Numbered from the stretch's first letter, positions 53,582 to 62,556 are shown. The stretch is 64,000 nucleotides of DNA from Bacteroidota bacterium (GCA_026391695.1 JAPLDP010000088.1:1-64000); one strand, 5' to 3'. The notes: generated by a model from the sequence alone, not told the origin. Numbers and translations are program-made.

Positions 53582-54379
53582 ATGAGCATACAACTTTCAC
53601 AAAAGCAAATAGGTCAGAGGATAGCCGGACTTCGCAAACTGAAGGGATTGTCGCAGGAAGCTCTGGCTAAACAACTTCATATTTCCCGACCGTCATTAGC
53701 CCAAGTTGAATTGGGCAACCGAAGTATTGATGCCTTGGAGTTGCAAAAGTTGTCAATTGTCCTGGGTTTTTCTTTAGATGATTTCATGTCGGCTAATTTT
53801 CATGAAAGCCAGGATCTTGAAGCTGAGGCAGAAATTAAAGCCAAAAAGCCGGAGGAACGTATTTCTGTCCCCACTTTGCAAGTCAATAAGTTTAAGAATG
53901 TGCTTTTATATATTCTTGAAAGATGTGCAGGTAAGCCGAATGTCGGCGAGACTGTCCTTTACAAGCTGCTTTACTTCTCCGATTTCAATTATTATGAGTT
54001 ATATGAGGAACATCTGACAGGCGCAACATACCGTAAGTTACCTTATGGGCCTGTTCCGCAAAAGTTAGATACCATCATCAATCAGATGATCGAAAAAAAT
54101 GACCTGCAAAGAGTTAAAACCGACTACCATGGTTATCCGAAAATTCGTTATCTGCCTTTGGTGAAAGCAGATTTAACCGGATTAAAAGCCAGTGAAAAAG
54201 AAGTGATTGACAGGGTCATTGCGCAAATGAGCGATTGGTCGGCAACAGCAATCAGCGATTATTCGCATAATGATTTGCCTTGTGAGGTCACAGATGAAGG
54301 GAAAGAAATCAGCTATGAGTTAGCTTTTTACAGGGAACTCCCCTACTCTGTGAGAGTGTATGACGAAAACGATGATTAG
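53582..54379 (+). CDS. HTH-Panacea (DUF4065) antitoxin
   Basis: A 265-residue two-domain protein. Residues about 5-70 are an XRE-type helix-turn-helix (KQIGQRIAGLRKLKGLSQEA, LHISRPSLAQVELGNRSID). Residues about 100-255 form a Panacea/DUF4065 domain: VLLYILERCAGKPNVGETVLYKLLYFSDFNYYELY, then GATYRKLPYGPVPQKL. Panacea is known as a promiscuous antitoxin domain able to neutralise unrelated toxins. The gene is followed, with no gap, by a RelE-like toxin gene, so it is the antitoxin and probably the operon repressor. The ATG at 53582 is preferred because the upstream in-frame ATG (53522) lies inside the promoter. Confidence 0.9.
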   Translation: MSIQLSQKQIGQRIAGLRKLKGLSQEALAKQLHISRPSLAQVELGNRSIDALELQKLSIVLGFSLDDFMSANFHESQDLEAEAEIKAKKPEERISVPTLQVNKFKNVLLYILERCAGKPNVGETVLYKLLYFSDFNYYELYEEHLTGATYRKLPYGPVPQKLDTIINQMIEKNDLQRVKTDYHGYPKIRYLPLVKADLTGLKASEKEVIDRVIAQMSDWSATAISDYSHNDLPCEVTDEGKEISYELAFYRELPYSVRVYDENDD

Positions 54380-54727
54380 ATGATGGAATTCTTTACACTC
54401 TCAGAATTTGATAAGGATTTAAAACAGCTTCTGAAAAGGTACCGGACATTGAACGATGACCTGGAAGAGGTGAAAACTATCCTGCGAAAGAAGCCCGGTG
54501 ATAGACCACCGTTCAGCTTTCGTATGGATAATCTGGGCCTGGAAACGTGCGTAATCAAAGTAAAAAGGATTGCCTGTAAAGCATTGAAAGGCCGTGGAGT
54601 AAATTCGGGATTGCGCCTGATTTATGCATACTTTAAAGAAGAACAAAAAATTATCTTCATTGAACTTTATCACAAAAACGATAAAGAAAATGAGGATAAA
54701 CAAAGAATTACCGACAATTTCAAATAA
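54380..54727 (+). CDS. RelE/ParE-superfamily toxin
   Basis: A 115-residue basic protein with the small alpha/beta outline of RelE/ParE toxins: an N-terminal strand and helix FFTLSEFDKDLKQLLKRYRT, a second helix DLEEVKTILRKKPGD, and strands leading to SGLRLIYAYF followed by KIIFIELYHKNDKEN. The C-terminal IELYHKNDK pattern is common in chromosomal RelE-like toxins, which act as ribosome-dependent mRNA nucleases or gyrase inhibitors. It begins right after the antitoxin stop (TAG ATG ATG), so expression is coupled. Its target is not deducible. Confidence 0.82.
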   Translation: MMEFFTLSEFDKDLKQLLKRYRTLNDDLEEVKTILRKKPGDRPPFSFRMDNLGLETCVIKVKRIACKALKGRGVNSGLRLIYAYFKEEQKIIFIELYHKNDKENEDKQRITDNFK

Positions 54728-54762
54728 TACATAATAGCTAAAGGTAAACTCATTACGTTATA

Positions 54763-54886
54763 GTACACTTTCTGCCGGAATGTCAGGTCTTTTGAAAACC
54801 GATTTCCCATGACAAATCCATTTCAACCCTCATAAGTAGTACACTTTGCTCTGGAATTAGTGGTACAGTTTGCTCCAGAATATTCA
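54763..54886. repeat. IS21-end-like motif cluster, left
   Basis: Three degenerate copies of a motif resembling GTACAnTTTGCTCCGGAAT at 54763-54781, 54838-54857 and 54863-54886. The multiple transposase-binding repeats of IS21-family ends in Bacteroidota look like this, from memory. There is no transposase, so this would be a remnant. The rest of 54728-54899 is unremarkable. Confidence 0.35.
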
Positions 54887-54899
54887 CTTAATATACCGG

Positions 54900-55184
54900 T
54901 TAACCTTGGGGATCAGAGGAAGAATTAAAGATCAGCAGCTTTTCCCAATTAATACTGCCATTTTCATTACAGAAATCTTCAAGAAATTCTTTTGTTAATC
55001 TGTTGATGAGGCTTCCATAAGATTTTTTGAATTCAATATTTCTTTTCTCAGCTTCATGACCCAGAGGTTCAATTAATTTTATGTATAAATCAGGTTCCCC
55101 GGAAATTAACTCCCAGAATCGTTTCCCACAGATTTTATAATAATTACCTTTCGATTTATACTCGGTTTGCTCTATGGATTTCAT
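54900..55184 (-). CDS. Small hypothetical protein, possible fragment
   Basis: A 94-residue acidic/basic mixed protein with KICGKRFWELISGEPDLYIKLIEPLGHEAEKR. The KxFWxLISG and IEPLGHEA segments resemble C-terminal parts of type II restriction endonucleases, but I cannot assign a family. It is the last of four minus-strand frames in a damaged restriction-modification neighbourhood. It could be a complete small protein or a truncated restriction subunit; no start-site evidence decides between them. Confidence 0.45.
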   Translation of the reverse strand: MKSIEQTEYKSKGNYYKICGKRFWELISGEPDLYIKLIEPLGHEAEKRNIEFKKSYGSLINRLTKEFLEDFCNENGSINWEKLLIFNSSSDPQG

Positions 55185-55202
55185 GAAACTATATCCACGA
55201 TA

Positions 55203-55388
55203 CTATTTATTTAAGTCAATTACTTCATGAATAGCATCTGCAATAACATCATACCACTTTATATTTTGAGCAATCAGGTCCTCTATTTTTCTTATTTCAT
55301 CCGGATTTAATTTTCTTCCAATCACCTCCAGAGAAACAGTTTGAGCATCTTGTACATTCAAGGAATACAATATCGTATTTTTATTCAT
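55203..55388 (-). CDS. Small hypothetical protein
   Basis: A 61-residue protein (LYSLNVQDAQTVSLEVIGRK then EEIRKIEDL-like and WYDVIADAIHEVIDL). No family is recognised. It is acidic and mostly helical in outline. It sits between the HNH nuclease gene (11 bases) and the 94-residue frame (18 bases), all on the minus strand, so it is probably part of the same transcript. Coding status rests on position and the clean start only. Confidence 0.4.
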   Translation of the reverse strand: MNKNTILYSLNVQDAQTVSLEVIGRKLNPDEIRKIEDLIAQNIKWYDVIADAIHEVIDLNK

Positions 55389-55399
55389 AGTTGTTTGAA

Positions 55400-56338
55400 T
55401 TAATGATGAAAAATATTTTGACGATGCCAGTCAATGGCATTTTGATGTGGAAAAATTTCTACTCTGTCTGGTAAATAAATTCTCTGTTTTTCTTTTGTTA
55501 ATTCAAAAATAAAATTATAATCGCCGATTTTACCAAAATCATTTGGTAAATACTGAATTTGAGTTGAAGCCTGAACATTATAATTATCATCCAAGGTAAA
55601 CCAACCAACGTCAAACGCCCAATGATGTAAATGACATAAAGCTAAACCATTCCATATGTCATCTTTGCCATTTAAACGGTAAGGGACAATATGTGCTGCC
55701 TCAACTTCCCATTGTAATGAATCAGGAGAAGTAATCTTCATCCCACAAACCGTACATTTGCAGTCGTAGGCTTCAATAATTGCTTGACGAAACCCTCTAT
55801 ACCGCAGTTTTACCTCCTTAGTAAGTGCCATTACTTTTTTGCTGTTTTCAAATGGAGTATAATTTTGAGGTCTTTGCTGCTCATTAAGCTTTTTAACTAT
55901 TTTTTGAACTTCATAAGATTTAATAGATAAGGTTTCTTTTTGAACTAGTGGAATACCAAGTATTTTTAATGCTTTGTCATAACCTGCTTCTGTTAGCATC
56001 CACTCCCTTTTGTTGGTTATATGAATTGTTTTTGTTGGTCGAGTAACCAAATCATTTTTAGCTAAATTATCAGCAGCACGAAAAAGTAAACGATGCCAAA
56101 GCGAGGATTTCTTTAAACGGTTTTCTTTTCTAACAGTAGTTTCTAGAAAAGCATTTAATTGTTTTAAATTCAAATTAAAATCAACTGCAATTTCACTGAC
56201 AATTTCTTCTCCTGCACCAAATTCCTTAATCACTCCATTGTGTTTGAACAGCGATCTTAATATTGCGTCTTCAACTTCTTTTCGAGTTGGCATATTTAAA
56301 TCTTCAAGCATTTTTCCTTCATAACTCATAGTCGTCAT
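55400..56338 (-). CDS. HNH endonuclease with N-terminal winged-helix region
   Basis: A 312-residue nuclease. The HNH active site is in ECKCTVCG-like (DCKCTVCGMKI) at about residues 195-205, the His in EAAHIVPYRLNGKDDIWNGLALCHLHHWAFD at about 218-248, with two CxxC/CHLHH metal-binding elements. The N-terminal half (RKEVEDAILRSLFKHNGVI; LTEAGYDKALKILGI) resembles the winged-helix region of Mrr-like restriction proteins. The protein is of the HNH_2 restriction type and may be a modification-dependent or orphan restriction enzyme. It follows the truncated methyltransferase by about 100 bases. It looks intact. Confidence 0.85.
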   Translation of the reverse strand: MTTMSYEGKMLEDLNMPTRKEVEDAILRSLFKHNGVIKEFGAGEEIVSEIAVDFNLNLKQLNAFLETTVRKENRLKKSSLWHRLLFRAADNLAKNDLVTRPTKTIHITNKREWMLTEAGYDKALKILGIPLVQKETLSIKSYEVQKIVKKLNEQQRPQNYTPFENSKKVMALTKEVKLRYRGFRQAIIEAYDCKCTVCGMKITSPDSLQWEVEAAHIVPYRLNGKDDIWNGLALCHLHHWAFDVGWFTLDDNYNVQASTQIQYLPNDFGKIGDYNFIFELTKEKQRIYLPDRVEIFPHQNAIDWHRQNIFHH

Positions 56339-56440
56339 TTTAAAGAGATATTCTTTGGGTTTTATAGATTGAATTAGAAAGCCAGAAATTAAGTGTGGAC
56401 TTGCAAGATTTGCCTTACCCGAATTAGAAATATCTAAAAA

Positions 56441-56848
56441 TTAATTACTTATTATTAATTGAAGAAGTCGTTCCCAAGCAGCACGAAAGTGATTTGGCCA
56501 TTTGCCGGGATAACTGTTTTTTTTATGCCATATAAATTCCTCTGTCCAAAGCCAACCTTGTTTACGCATTTCTAAAATAAGTACCATCACATAAGTACTT
56601 CTCTCACCGTCAACGACTTTCTCTTTAATATTTAAAATAAAAGTCCCTGTTGGTTTAAGAACCCTGAGGAGCTGTTCAGAAATTGGTAAAAACCATTCAA
56701 CGTATTTACCGTGATGAATGCCTCCATATGTATCCTTTCGCTGATCGGCATACGGTGGCGATGTAACGATAAGATCGACGGAATTTTCGTCGAGTAATTT
56801 AAGTTGCTCTTTACAGTCACCCAGATATAAGTCTGTCCGTATTTCCAT
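56441..56848 (-). pseudogene. DNA methyltransferase, C-terminally truncated
   Basis: Only the N-terminal part of an N4-cytosine/N6-adenine DNA methyltransferase remains (135 residues). It has the catalytic motif IV TSPPYADQRK and the GTFILNIKEKVV, GWLWTEEFIWHKKN and AAWERLLQ blocks that precede the target-recognition domain. Reading then runs into LIISN and a stop. The SAM-binding FxGxG motif and the rest of the protein are absent, so the enzyme cannot be active. It suggests loss of modification in a former restriction-modification system. The break point is near 56455. Confidence 0.8.
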
Positions 56849-56875
56849 TGTCCCTCCTCTTTCACTGCAAATTTA

Positions 56876-57061
56876 CTATATAAATTGGCAGAATCTTTTA
56901 ATTGTTGGTAACTCATAAAGTATTGGTTTTCTATTCTTTTTCATGGCAACCAACCTCAGTTTGTCTAAAACATTCAGTTTAGTGTTGTCATCATCGCTGG
57001 AATAAGGAATAATATTGATGGAATAAACAGGTATGAAATCAAAAAAAAGGAGATTTTTCTT
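56876..57061 (-). pseudogene. Headless C-terminal gene remnant upstream of methyltransferase
   Basis: A frame open for 61 codons with no proper start codon, ending TAG at 56876-56878. It ends in KLRLVAMKKNRKPILYELPT and IKRFCQFI, which reads like the natural C-terminus of a larger protein. It is on the same strand as, and 27 bases upstream of, the truncated methyltransferase, in the place a partner restriction gene would occupy. The family is not recognised. The open frame starts at an in-frame stop (57062-57064), 27 bases from the IS21-like motif cluster at 57091. Confidence 0.5.
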
Positions 57062-57090
57062 CTAAGATATTCACTTTTAACGGAATGGCA

Positions 57091-57170
57091 TGTATAGTTT
57101 GACCGGAATTAAATGTTCAGTTTGGCCAAAATATGTACTCAGTGTGGCGCCGATTCAACTGGAATATTCA
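57091..57170. repeat. IS21-end-like motif cluster, right
   Basis: Degenerate copies of the same motif as at 54763-54886, in the same orientation: TGTATAGTTTGACCGGAATT at 57091, GTTCAGTTTGGCCAAAAT, then GTACTCAGTGTGGCGCC and AACTGGAATATTCAGG. With the left cluster it brackets the damaged restriction-modification genes. AT-rich noncoding sequence follows to the insertion sequence at 57375. Confidence 0.35.
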
Positions 57171-57374
57171 GGCATTAAGGAAAAAATTGGATATAGTAAT
57201 ACCTTTTTTTCAGTTTGATCATTTAGGGATTTCTGGAATTAAAAATAGTATCTAAATGAAATTGCAAAAATTCCTTTTTAGGAAAATACTTTTCAGGTAA
57301 ACTCAATTTTGTTTTCTCTATCGAAGAAAAAAAATGATTATAATATTTTTTTTGATTCTTCTTTTTCAATTCAT

Positions 57375-59301
57375 CATAGATTTTCACGTTAGTAATTACC
57401 CGTATTTTTATTACCTTGATTTACCCTTTTATTATTGCTTACGCTCAGATATACAATAAGATATCGCATTTACCCGTCCGTCTTCTTATTTTTGTATACG
57501 GCATATTAAAAATAATATACAGTACATGGAACCAGTATCTTTCTTCTTTACACCGACATTAGTGGCGCATAAGCAGTATGAAGCCCTTAGGATGTATTTT
57601 GTCGAAAACAGACCCGCTCATGAAGTCGCCGATCTTTTTGGGTATACATATCGGGCCTTTACCTCGCTTATCTCTTCCTTTCGCAGTAAATTGAATGGGG
57701 ACATGACAGGCTCTTTCTTTTTCGTTGAAAAGCATGCGGGAAGAAAAATTTCCTCTTCGACCAAAGACGCCAAATCGGTTATTATCGAAATGCGAAAGAA
57801 ATACTACTCTGTACCAGATATCAAAGCCGCCATGGATGGTTTGGGCTACTCCTTGTCCGAGAAAAATATTTATAACATTATCTCATCCGAAGGATTTTCG
57901 CGTTTACCCAGACGATCCAGACTTGTACGCCAGCAACTCGATCGTGTACAGATAGAAGCTGAAAAGTCAAGCCCTCTGTCATTTGATCCGGAGATTATTA
58001 AAAGCTCCAATGCCGGGATACTGATGTTTCTTGCCTTGATCAAACACTACAAGATAGACACGGTCATTGACAACTCAGCCTATCCCGGCACCTCACTCAT
58101 AGGAAAAACATCGTCCATTCTATGTTTTCTTGCCTTGAAGTTAGCGAATCGTCGCCGGTATTCGTCAGATGACACCTGGTGTATGGACAGGGGTATGGGT
58201 TTATTTGCAGGGCTGAATGTATTGCCAAAAACCGCATGGTACACTTCCTATTCCGATCGCATCACCAGTGAAATGAACCGGGGGTTTTTAAAACAACTTC
58301 ATCGTGTATGGATGAAAAACGGATTGCTGGAAGATGCCGCCAATCTGGATTTTACAACGATTCCGTATTGGGGCGACGATAGTCATCTAGAGAACAACTG
58401 GTCGGGTAAAAGGGGTAAGGCACTGGGCAGTATGCTGGCCGTTCTTGCACATGATCCTGACACCGGACTGATTGATTACGGCAATGCCAATATCTTACAA
58501 AAAAATGAAAGCGCAGTCGTTCTTGAATTTCTGGATTTCTATCGTAGCAACAATTCCAATAAGGAGCCGCTTCGCTATATCGTTTTTGACAGCAAGTTCA
58601 CCAATTATGAAAACCTGAAGGAACTGGATAAAGCAGAAATTAAATTTATCACCATCCGCCGCAGAGGAAAACAAATCCTGGACAGAATCCAGAATTTACC
58701 CGTAAAAGGATGGACGGTAGTGAAAGTTGAATGTGCCGGAAATAAACACAGGACCCTGAGGGTATTTGATGAAGAGGTTTTCCTTAAAGGGTATGATAAC
58801 ACAATTCGTCAGATTACAATAACAGGGAATGGTAAAATCAAACCTGCCATAATCATTACCAACGATTTTGATATGGCTGTCGAAAAAATAATCAGAAAAT
58901 ATGCACGCCGTTGGATTGTCGAAAAAACCATCTCGGAACAAATTGAATTCTTTCACTTGAACCTGGTGTCCTCTTCAATGGTCATTAAAGTTGATTTTGA
59001 TCTGACCATGTCCATTCTCGCACACAACCTTTACAGATTGCTTGCTTTGAGGCTTGAACGATACGAGAACTTCACCGTTCAACGATTATATGAGAAATTC
59101 GTACTCAATGGCGCCGATATTGTCATCGACGAAAACAATATTACCGTTCAACTTAAAAAGAAAAGAACCCTCCCGCTCATTCTCGAGGTAATGAAACAAT
59201 TTTCCAGGCAGAAATACTCCTGGCTTAACAATATGAATGTTACCTTTGAGGGAGCTTCCTACTCGTAAAATACGGGTGGTTGTTTACCGTGAAAATCTAT
59301 G
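57375..59301 (+). mobile_element. IS4-superfamily (IS1634-like) insertion sequence
   Basis: About 1.93 kb bounded by inverted repeats. The outer 14 bases CATAGATTTTCACG (57375-57388) match 59288-59301 perfectly in reverse complement. A second matched block ACCCGTATTTT lies at 57398-57408 and 59267-59277, offset by one base. A single transposase gene fills it. No clear target-site duplication was seen. The right end falls immediately before the Oar-like gene and includes the ATG at 59299. Confidence 0.85.
57526..59268 (+). CDS. Transposase, IS4/IS1634-like
   Basis: A 580-residue DDE transposase. An N-terminal HTH region (HEVADLFGYTYRAFTSLI, residues about 30-55) and a second DNA-binding segment (SVPDIKAAMDGLGYSLSEKN) precede the RNase H-like catalytic core. 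Candidate acidic residues are in ANLDFTTIPYWGD, IVFDSKF and IVEKTISEQIEFFHLN, the last matching the Y-R-E signature (RRWIVEKT) of IS4-type enzymes. Size and layout fit the IS1634 group. Its stop codon lies next to the right inverted repeat. It appears intact and its transcript would run into the Oar-like gene. Confidence 0.9.
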   Translation: MEPVSFFFTPTLVAHKQYEALRMYFVENRPAHEVADLFGYTYRAFTSLISSFRSKLNGDMTGSFFFVEKHAGRKISSSTKDAKSVIIEMRKKYYSVPDIKAAMDGLGYSLSEKNIYNIISSEGFSRLPRRSRLVRQQLDRVQIEAEKSSPLSFDPEIIKSSNAGILMFLALIKHYKIDTVIDNSAYPGTSLIGKTSSILCFLALKLANRRRYSSDDTWCMDRGMGLFAGLNVLPKTAWYTSYSDRITSEMNRGFLKQLHRVWMKNGLLEDAANLDFTTIPYWGDDSHLENNWSGKRGKALGSMLAVLAHDPDTGLIDYGNANILQKNESAVVLEFLDFYRSNNSNKEPLRYIVFDSKFTNYENLKELDKAEIKFITIRRRGKQILDRIQNLPVKGWTVVKVECAGNKHRTLRVFDEEVFLKGYDNTIRQITITGNGKIKPAIIITNDFDMAVEKIIRKYARRWIVEKTISEQIEFFHLNLVSSSMVIKVDFDLTMSILAHNLYRLLALRLERYENFTVQRLYEKFVLNGADIVIDENNITVQLKKKRTLPLILEVMKQFSRQKYSWLNNMNVTFEGASYS

Positions 59302-59304
59302 TCT

Positions 59305-62300
59305 ATGAAAAAAATTTACAAATTTATTTCATTATTGGCCTTACTTATCATGGTGGCCAATTTAGTGTTCGCACAAGGGACGACGACCTCGGCCATTAAT
59401 GGCAAAGTGAGTGGTTCAAACAATGATCCACTTCCCGGAGCCACTGTGCTGATTGTTGACGTGAACTCCGGTACACATTATGGTACGACTACTGACCTTG
59501 ATGGTTTTTACCGTTTACCTAACCTGAATGTAGGTGGCCCTTACAAGCTAACCATCTCCTATGTGGGTTATCAGAATTTTGAGCAGGATAATATTTATCT
59601 TGTTCTCGGACAGACTCATAAATACAATGCAACGTTGAGCGAAACAGCTTTGCAGCTTATCGGAGCCGAAATCATCGGGCAGAGGGAAAGTATTTTCGAC
59701 GGTAATCGTACGGGTGCGCAAACTAATATTGGAGAGAATAGTATCTCCAAAATACCATCAGTTGGAAGGAATATTACCGATTTTACGCGTCTTACTCCCC
59801 AAGCCAGAGTAAATGGCGACGGTGCACTGGAAATTGCCGGTATGAACAACCGTTATAATGCTATTTTCATTGATGGTGCTGTAAATAATGATGTTTATGG
59901 ACTCGCCGCAAGTGGTACAAATGGCGGACAAATTGGCATTTCACCCTTCAGCATGGATATCATTGACCAGTTTACCATTTCTGTTGCCCCATATGATATT
60001 AAACTGGGTGGTTTTGCCGGAGGTGGCATCAATGCAGTCACACGCAGAGGGACAAATGAATTTTCCGGATCTGCATATTATTACATGAGAAATCAAGCAT
60101 TAGCAGGGAAAACCCCGACAGACAACCCGGAAGTAGATAGAATAAAGCTCTCTGATTTCTCTTCAAGTACTTATGGTTTCCGTCTTGGCGGACCAATTAT
60201 AAAGGACAAGGTTTTCTTCTTCGCCAATGCTGAAATTCAAAAAGATGCTACACCGCAACCATTCGATTTCACTAAATACACCGGAAGCCTTACACGTGAA
60301 GATCTCCAGAGCCTTACCAGTTTTGTTAACAGTGAATATGGATATGATCCCGGATCTTTTGAAGGTGCCGACCGCACCCTTGACGGACTCAAACTTTTTG
60401 GGCGCCTCGATTGGAACATTAGCAAAAATCATAAGCTGATGCTTCGTCATCAATATTCATATGGCAAAGCTATCATTCCCGGTTACCCAAGCAGTACCAG
60501 TCTTTATTTCTCAAATGCCGGTCAGGATTTTACAAGTAAAACCAATTCTACAGCCCTTGAATTGAAGAGTACCATCGGAAACAAATACTCAAATGACCTC
60601 ATTCTGGGTCTTACTTTTGTCAAAGACGACCGTGATCCGATGGGAGATAACTTTCCCTTTGTCAAAATCAAGGATGGCAATGCCAGCGTCTATTTTGGAA
60701 GCGAGGAATTCTCTACGGCTAATATTCTGAATCAGGACATTGTCACTCTCACGGATAATTTTGAGATCTATAAAGGGACACACACCTTTACCATCGGGAC
60801 ACACAATGAGTTTTACCATTTCTATAACTTGTTCGTCCGTCAAAACTTCGGTTCTTACCAGTTCGATAGCTTGAGTGTTTTCTTAAATGGTGGGCCGGCT
60901 TTTCAGTACGACAGGACCTTTTCTCTCATGGATAATGTGACCGGTGATGGTTCGAAAGCAGCGGCCGATTTCAATGCTATACAACTTGGTTTTTATGGAC
61001 AATGGGAAAACCAGTGGTCGGAAAACTTCAAGACTACCCTCGGCGTAAGATTCGATATCCCTATGTACCTGGAACAACCTCCTGTCAACAATAATTTCAA
61101 TGACACCATTATTCCGCTGATTGAGGCTGCCGGATATGATATGAAAGATGCAAAAACTGGTCAGATGCCAACAACACAACTGATGATCTCACCCAGATTA
61201 GGTTTCAACTGGGATGTCAACGGTAAACAAAAGACACAGGTACGTGGCGGCATAGGTGTCTTTACCAGCCGTATACCTTTTGTATGGCCAGGAGGCTCCT
61301 ACACCAACAATGGCGTGACTACAGGAGGTATGAGATTGTTACTTGACCCTACGGATATTGATCAAAGGTTGTATTTTAATCCTGTATGGGATAATCAGCC
61401 ATCACTGCCGCCGGGTAAACCATCCGGACAAGTTGACCTCTTTGCAAAGAAGTTTAAATTCCCGCAGGTATTCCGGGCTAGCCTGGCTGTTGACCAGAAA
61501 CTTCCATGGAGTCTCATTGGAACAGCCGAATTCACCTATACTAAAACCCTCAATAATATCATGTACCATAATTACAGGTACATTAAGAGTGGCAAAACAC
61601 TAACCGGTACTGGTGACAACCGCCCGCTTTGGACTAAAGTTGACCTGAGTAACACAAATTCAAACTATACCGATTTCATTTTCGGTGATAATACAAATAA
61701 AGGATATACCTATTATATTACATTTAAGTTACAGAAAAATGAATTTCATGGATTCTCCGGTATGTTGTCCTATACATATGGAATGGGAGAATCAATGAAC
61801 GATGGGCTATCGTCGCAGAATTCATCGCAATGGAGGGTTCCTAACGTGAGAGGTAAAAATGACCTCGACCTGGGCATATCCGATTTTGCCATGGGTTCAA
61901 GGGTGATTGCTTTTCTGTCATATAAAATTGATTATATAAAACATATGGCTACAACCATTGGCATTTATTACAATGGACAGTATGGCCAGCGTTACTCATA
62001 TGGTTATGCCGATGGATCCAGCAAATTCCTCGGTGAGGATAACCAAAGCCTTGAATTAATATATGTGCCCAACGACCAGAATGACATCAATCTTATTGAT
62101 ATTGTTAAAAATGATGAAATCGTGCTTTCTAAAGACCAACAATGGGATGACCTGAACAATTTCATTGAGAATGATGAATACCTGAAAACACGACGTGGCC
62201 AGTATGCGGAGCGTAACAGTTCACATACACCATTTGAGAGTATCATCGATCTGCACTTTGCACAGGATTTCTATATTACCACCAAAGGTGGCAACAAGAA

Positions 62301-62556
62301 TACCCTCCAGGTCACTTTCGATGTATTTAATCTCACCAATTTGCTGAATAAGGATTGGGGTCGCAGGTATTATGTTTCCGGATATTATAATAACTATCCG
62401 TTGATCAAGTTTGAAGGTTTCCAGGAGGATGGGATCACTCCAAATTTCACTTTCACCAAGCCAAAAGGTGATGTTTGGAGTATTGACGACTCCGGTCTTT
62501 TCAGCTCCAGGTGGCAGGGACAGATTGGCGTGAGGTACATTTTCGGTAAACAGTAA
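59305..62556 (+). CDS. Oar-like TonB-dependent outer-membrane protein
   Basis: A 1083-residue protein with a signal peptide (MKKIYKFISLLALLIMVANL..VFAQ). A carboxypeptidase-regulatory-like domain follows at about residues 30-115 (INGKVSGSNNDPLPGATVLI, YGTTTDLDGFYRLPNL), then a plug region (SVGRNITDFTRLTPQARVNG, GGINAVTRRGTNEFSG) and a large barrel ending in GVRYIFGKQ. This is the Oar family of Myxococcota and Bacteroidota, implicated in envelope adhesion, development and TonB-linked secretion or uptake. The ATG at 59305 is preferred; the ATG at 59299 belongs to the inserted element's end. The IS therefore occupies the place of the gene's natural upstream region. Confidence 0.9.
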   Translation: MKKIYKFISLLALLIMVANLVFAQGTTTSAINGKVSGSNNDPLPGATVLIVDVNSGTHYGTTTDLDGFYRLPNLNVGGPYKLTISYVGYQNFEQDNIYLVLGQTHKYNATLSETALQLIGAEIIGQRESIFDGNRTGAQTNIGENSISKIPSVGRNITDFTRLTPQARVNGDGALEIAGMNNRYNAIFIDGAVNNDVYGLAASGTNGGQIGISPFSMDIIDQFTISVAPYDIKLGGFAGGGINAVTRRGTNEFSGSAYYYMRNQALAGKTPTDNPEVDRIKLSDFSSSTYGFRLGGPIIKDKVFFFANAEIQKDATPQPFDFTKYTGSLTREDLQSLTSFVNSEYGYDPGSFEGADRTLDGLKLFGRLDWNISKNHKLMLRHQYSYGKAIIPGYPSSTSLYFSNAGQDFTSKTNSTALELKSTIGNKYSNDLILGLTFVKDDRDPMGDNFPFVKIKDGNASVYFGSEEFSTANILNQDIVTLTDNFEIYKGTHTFTIGTHNEFYHFYNLFVRQNFGSYQFDSLSVFLNGGPAFQYDRTFSLMDNVTGDGSKAAADFNAIQLGFYGQWENQWSENFKTTLGVRFDIPMYLEQPPVNNNFNDTIIPLIEAAGYDMKDAKTGQMPTTQLMISPRLGFNWDVNGKQKTQVRGGIGVFTSRIPFVWPGGSYTNNGVTTGGMRLLLDPTDIDQRLYFNPVWDNQPSLPPGKPSGQVDLFAKKFKFPQVFRASLAVDQKLPWSLIGTAEFTYTKTLNNIMYHNYRYIKSGKTLTGTGDNRPLWTKVDLSNTNSNYTDFIFGDNTNKGYTYYITFKLQKNEFHGFSGMLSYTYGMGESMNDGLSSQNSSQWRVPNVRGKNDLDLGISDFAMGSRVIAFLSYKIDYIKHMATTIGIYYNGQYGQRYSYGYADGSSKFLGEDNQSLELIYVPNDQNDINLIDIVKNDEIVLSKDQQWDDLNNFIENDEYLKTRRGQYAERNSSHTPFESIIDLHFAQDFYITTKGGNKNTLQVTFDVFNLTNLLNKDWGRRYYVSGYYNNYPLIKFEGFQEDGITPNFTFTKPKGDVWSIDDSGLFSSRWQGQIGVRYIFGKQ

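Noticed and set aside
56632-56916. Alternate-frame 94-codon reading over the methyltransferase start
   Set aside because: Overlaps the methyltransferase, whose TSPPY motif fixes the real frame; only its first part reads through the end of the headless upstream gene.
57375-59301. Target-site duplication at the insertion sequence
   Set aside because: Flanks (..AATTCAT and TCTATGAA..) share no convincing direct repeat.
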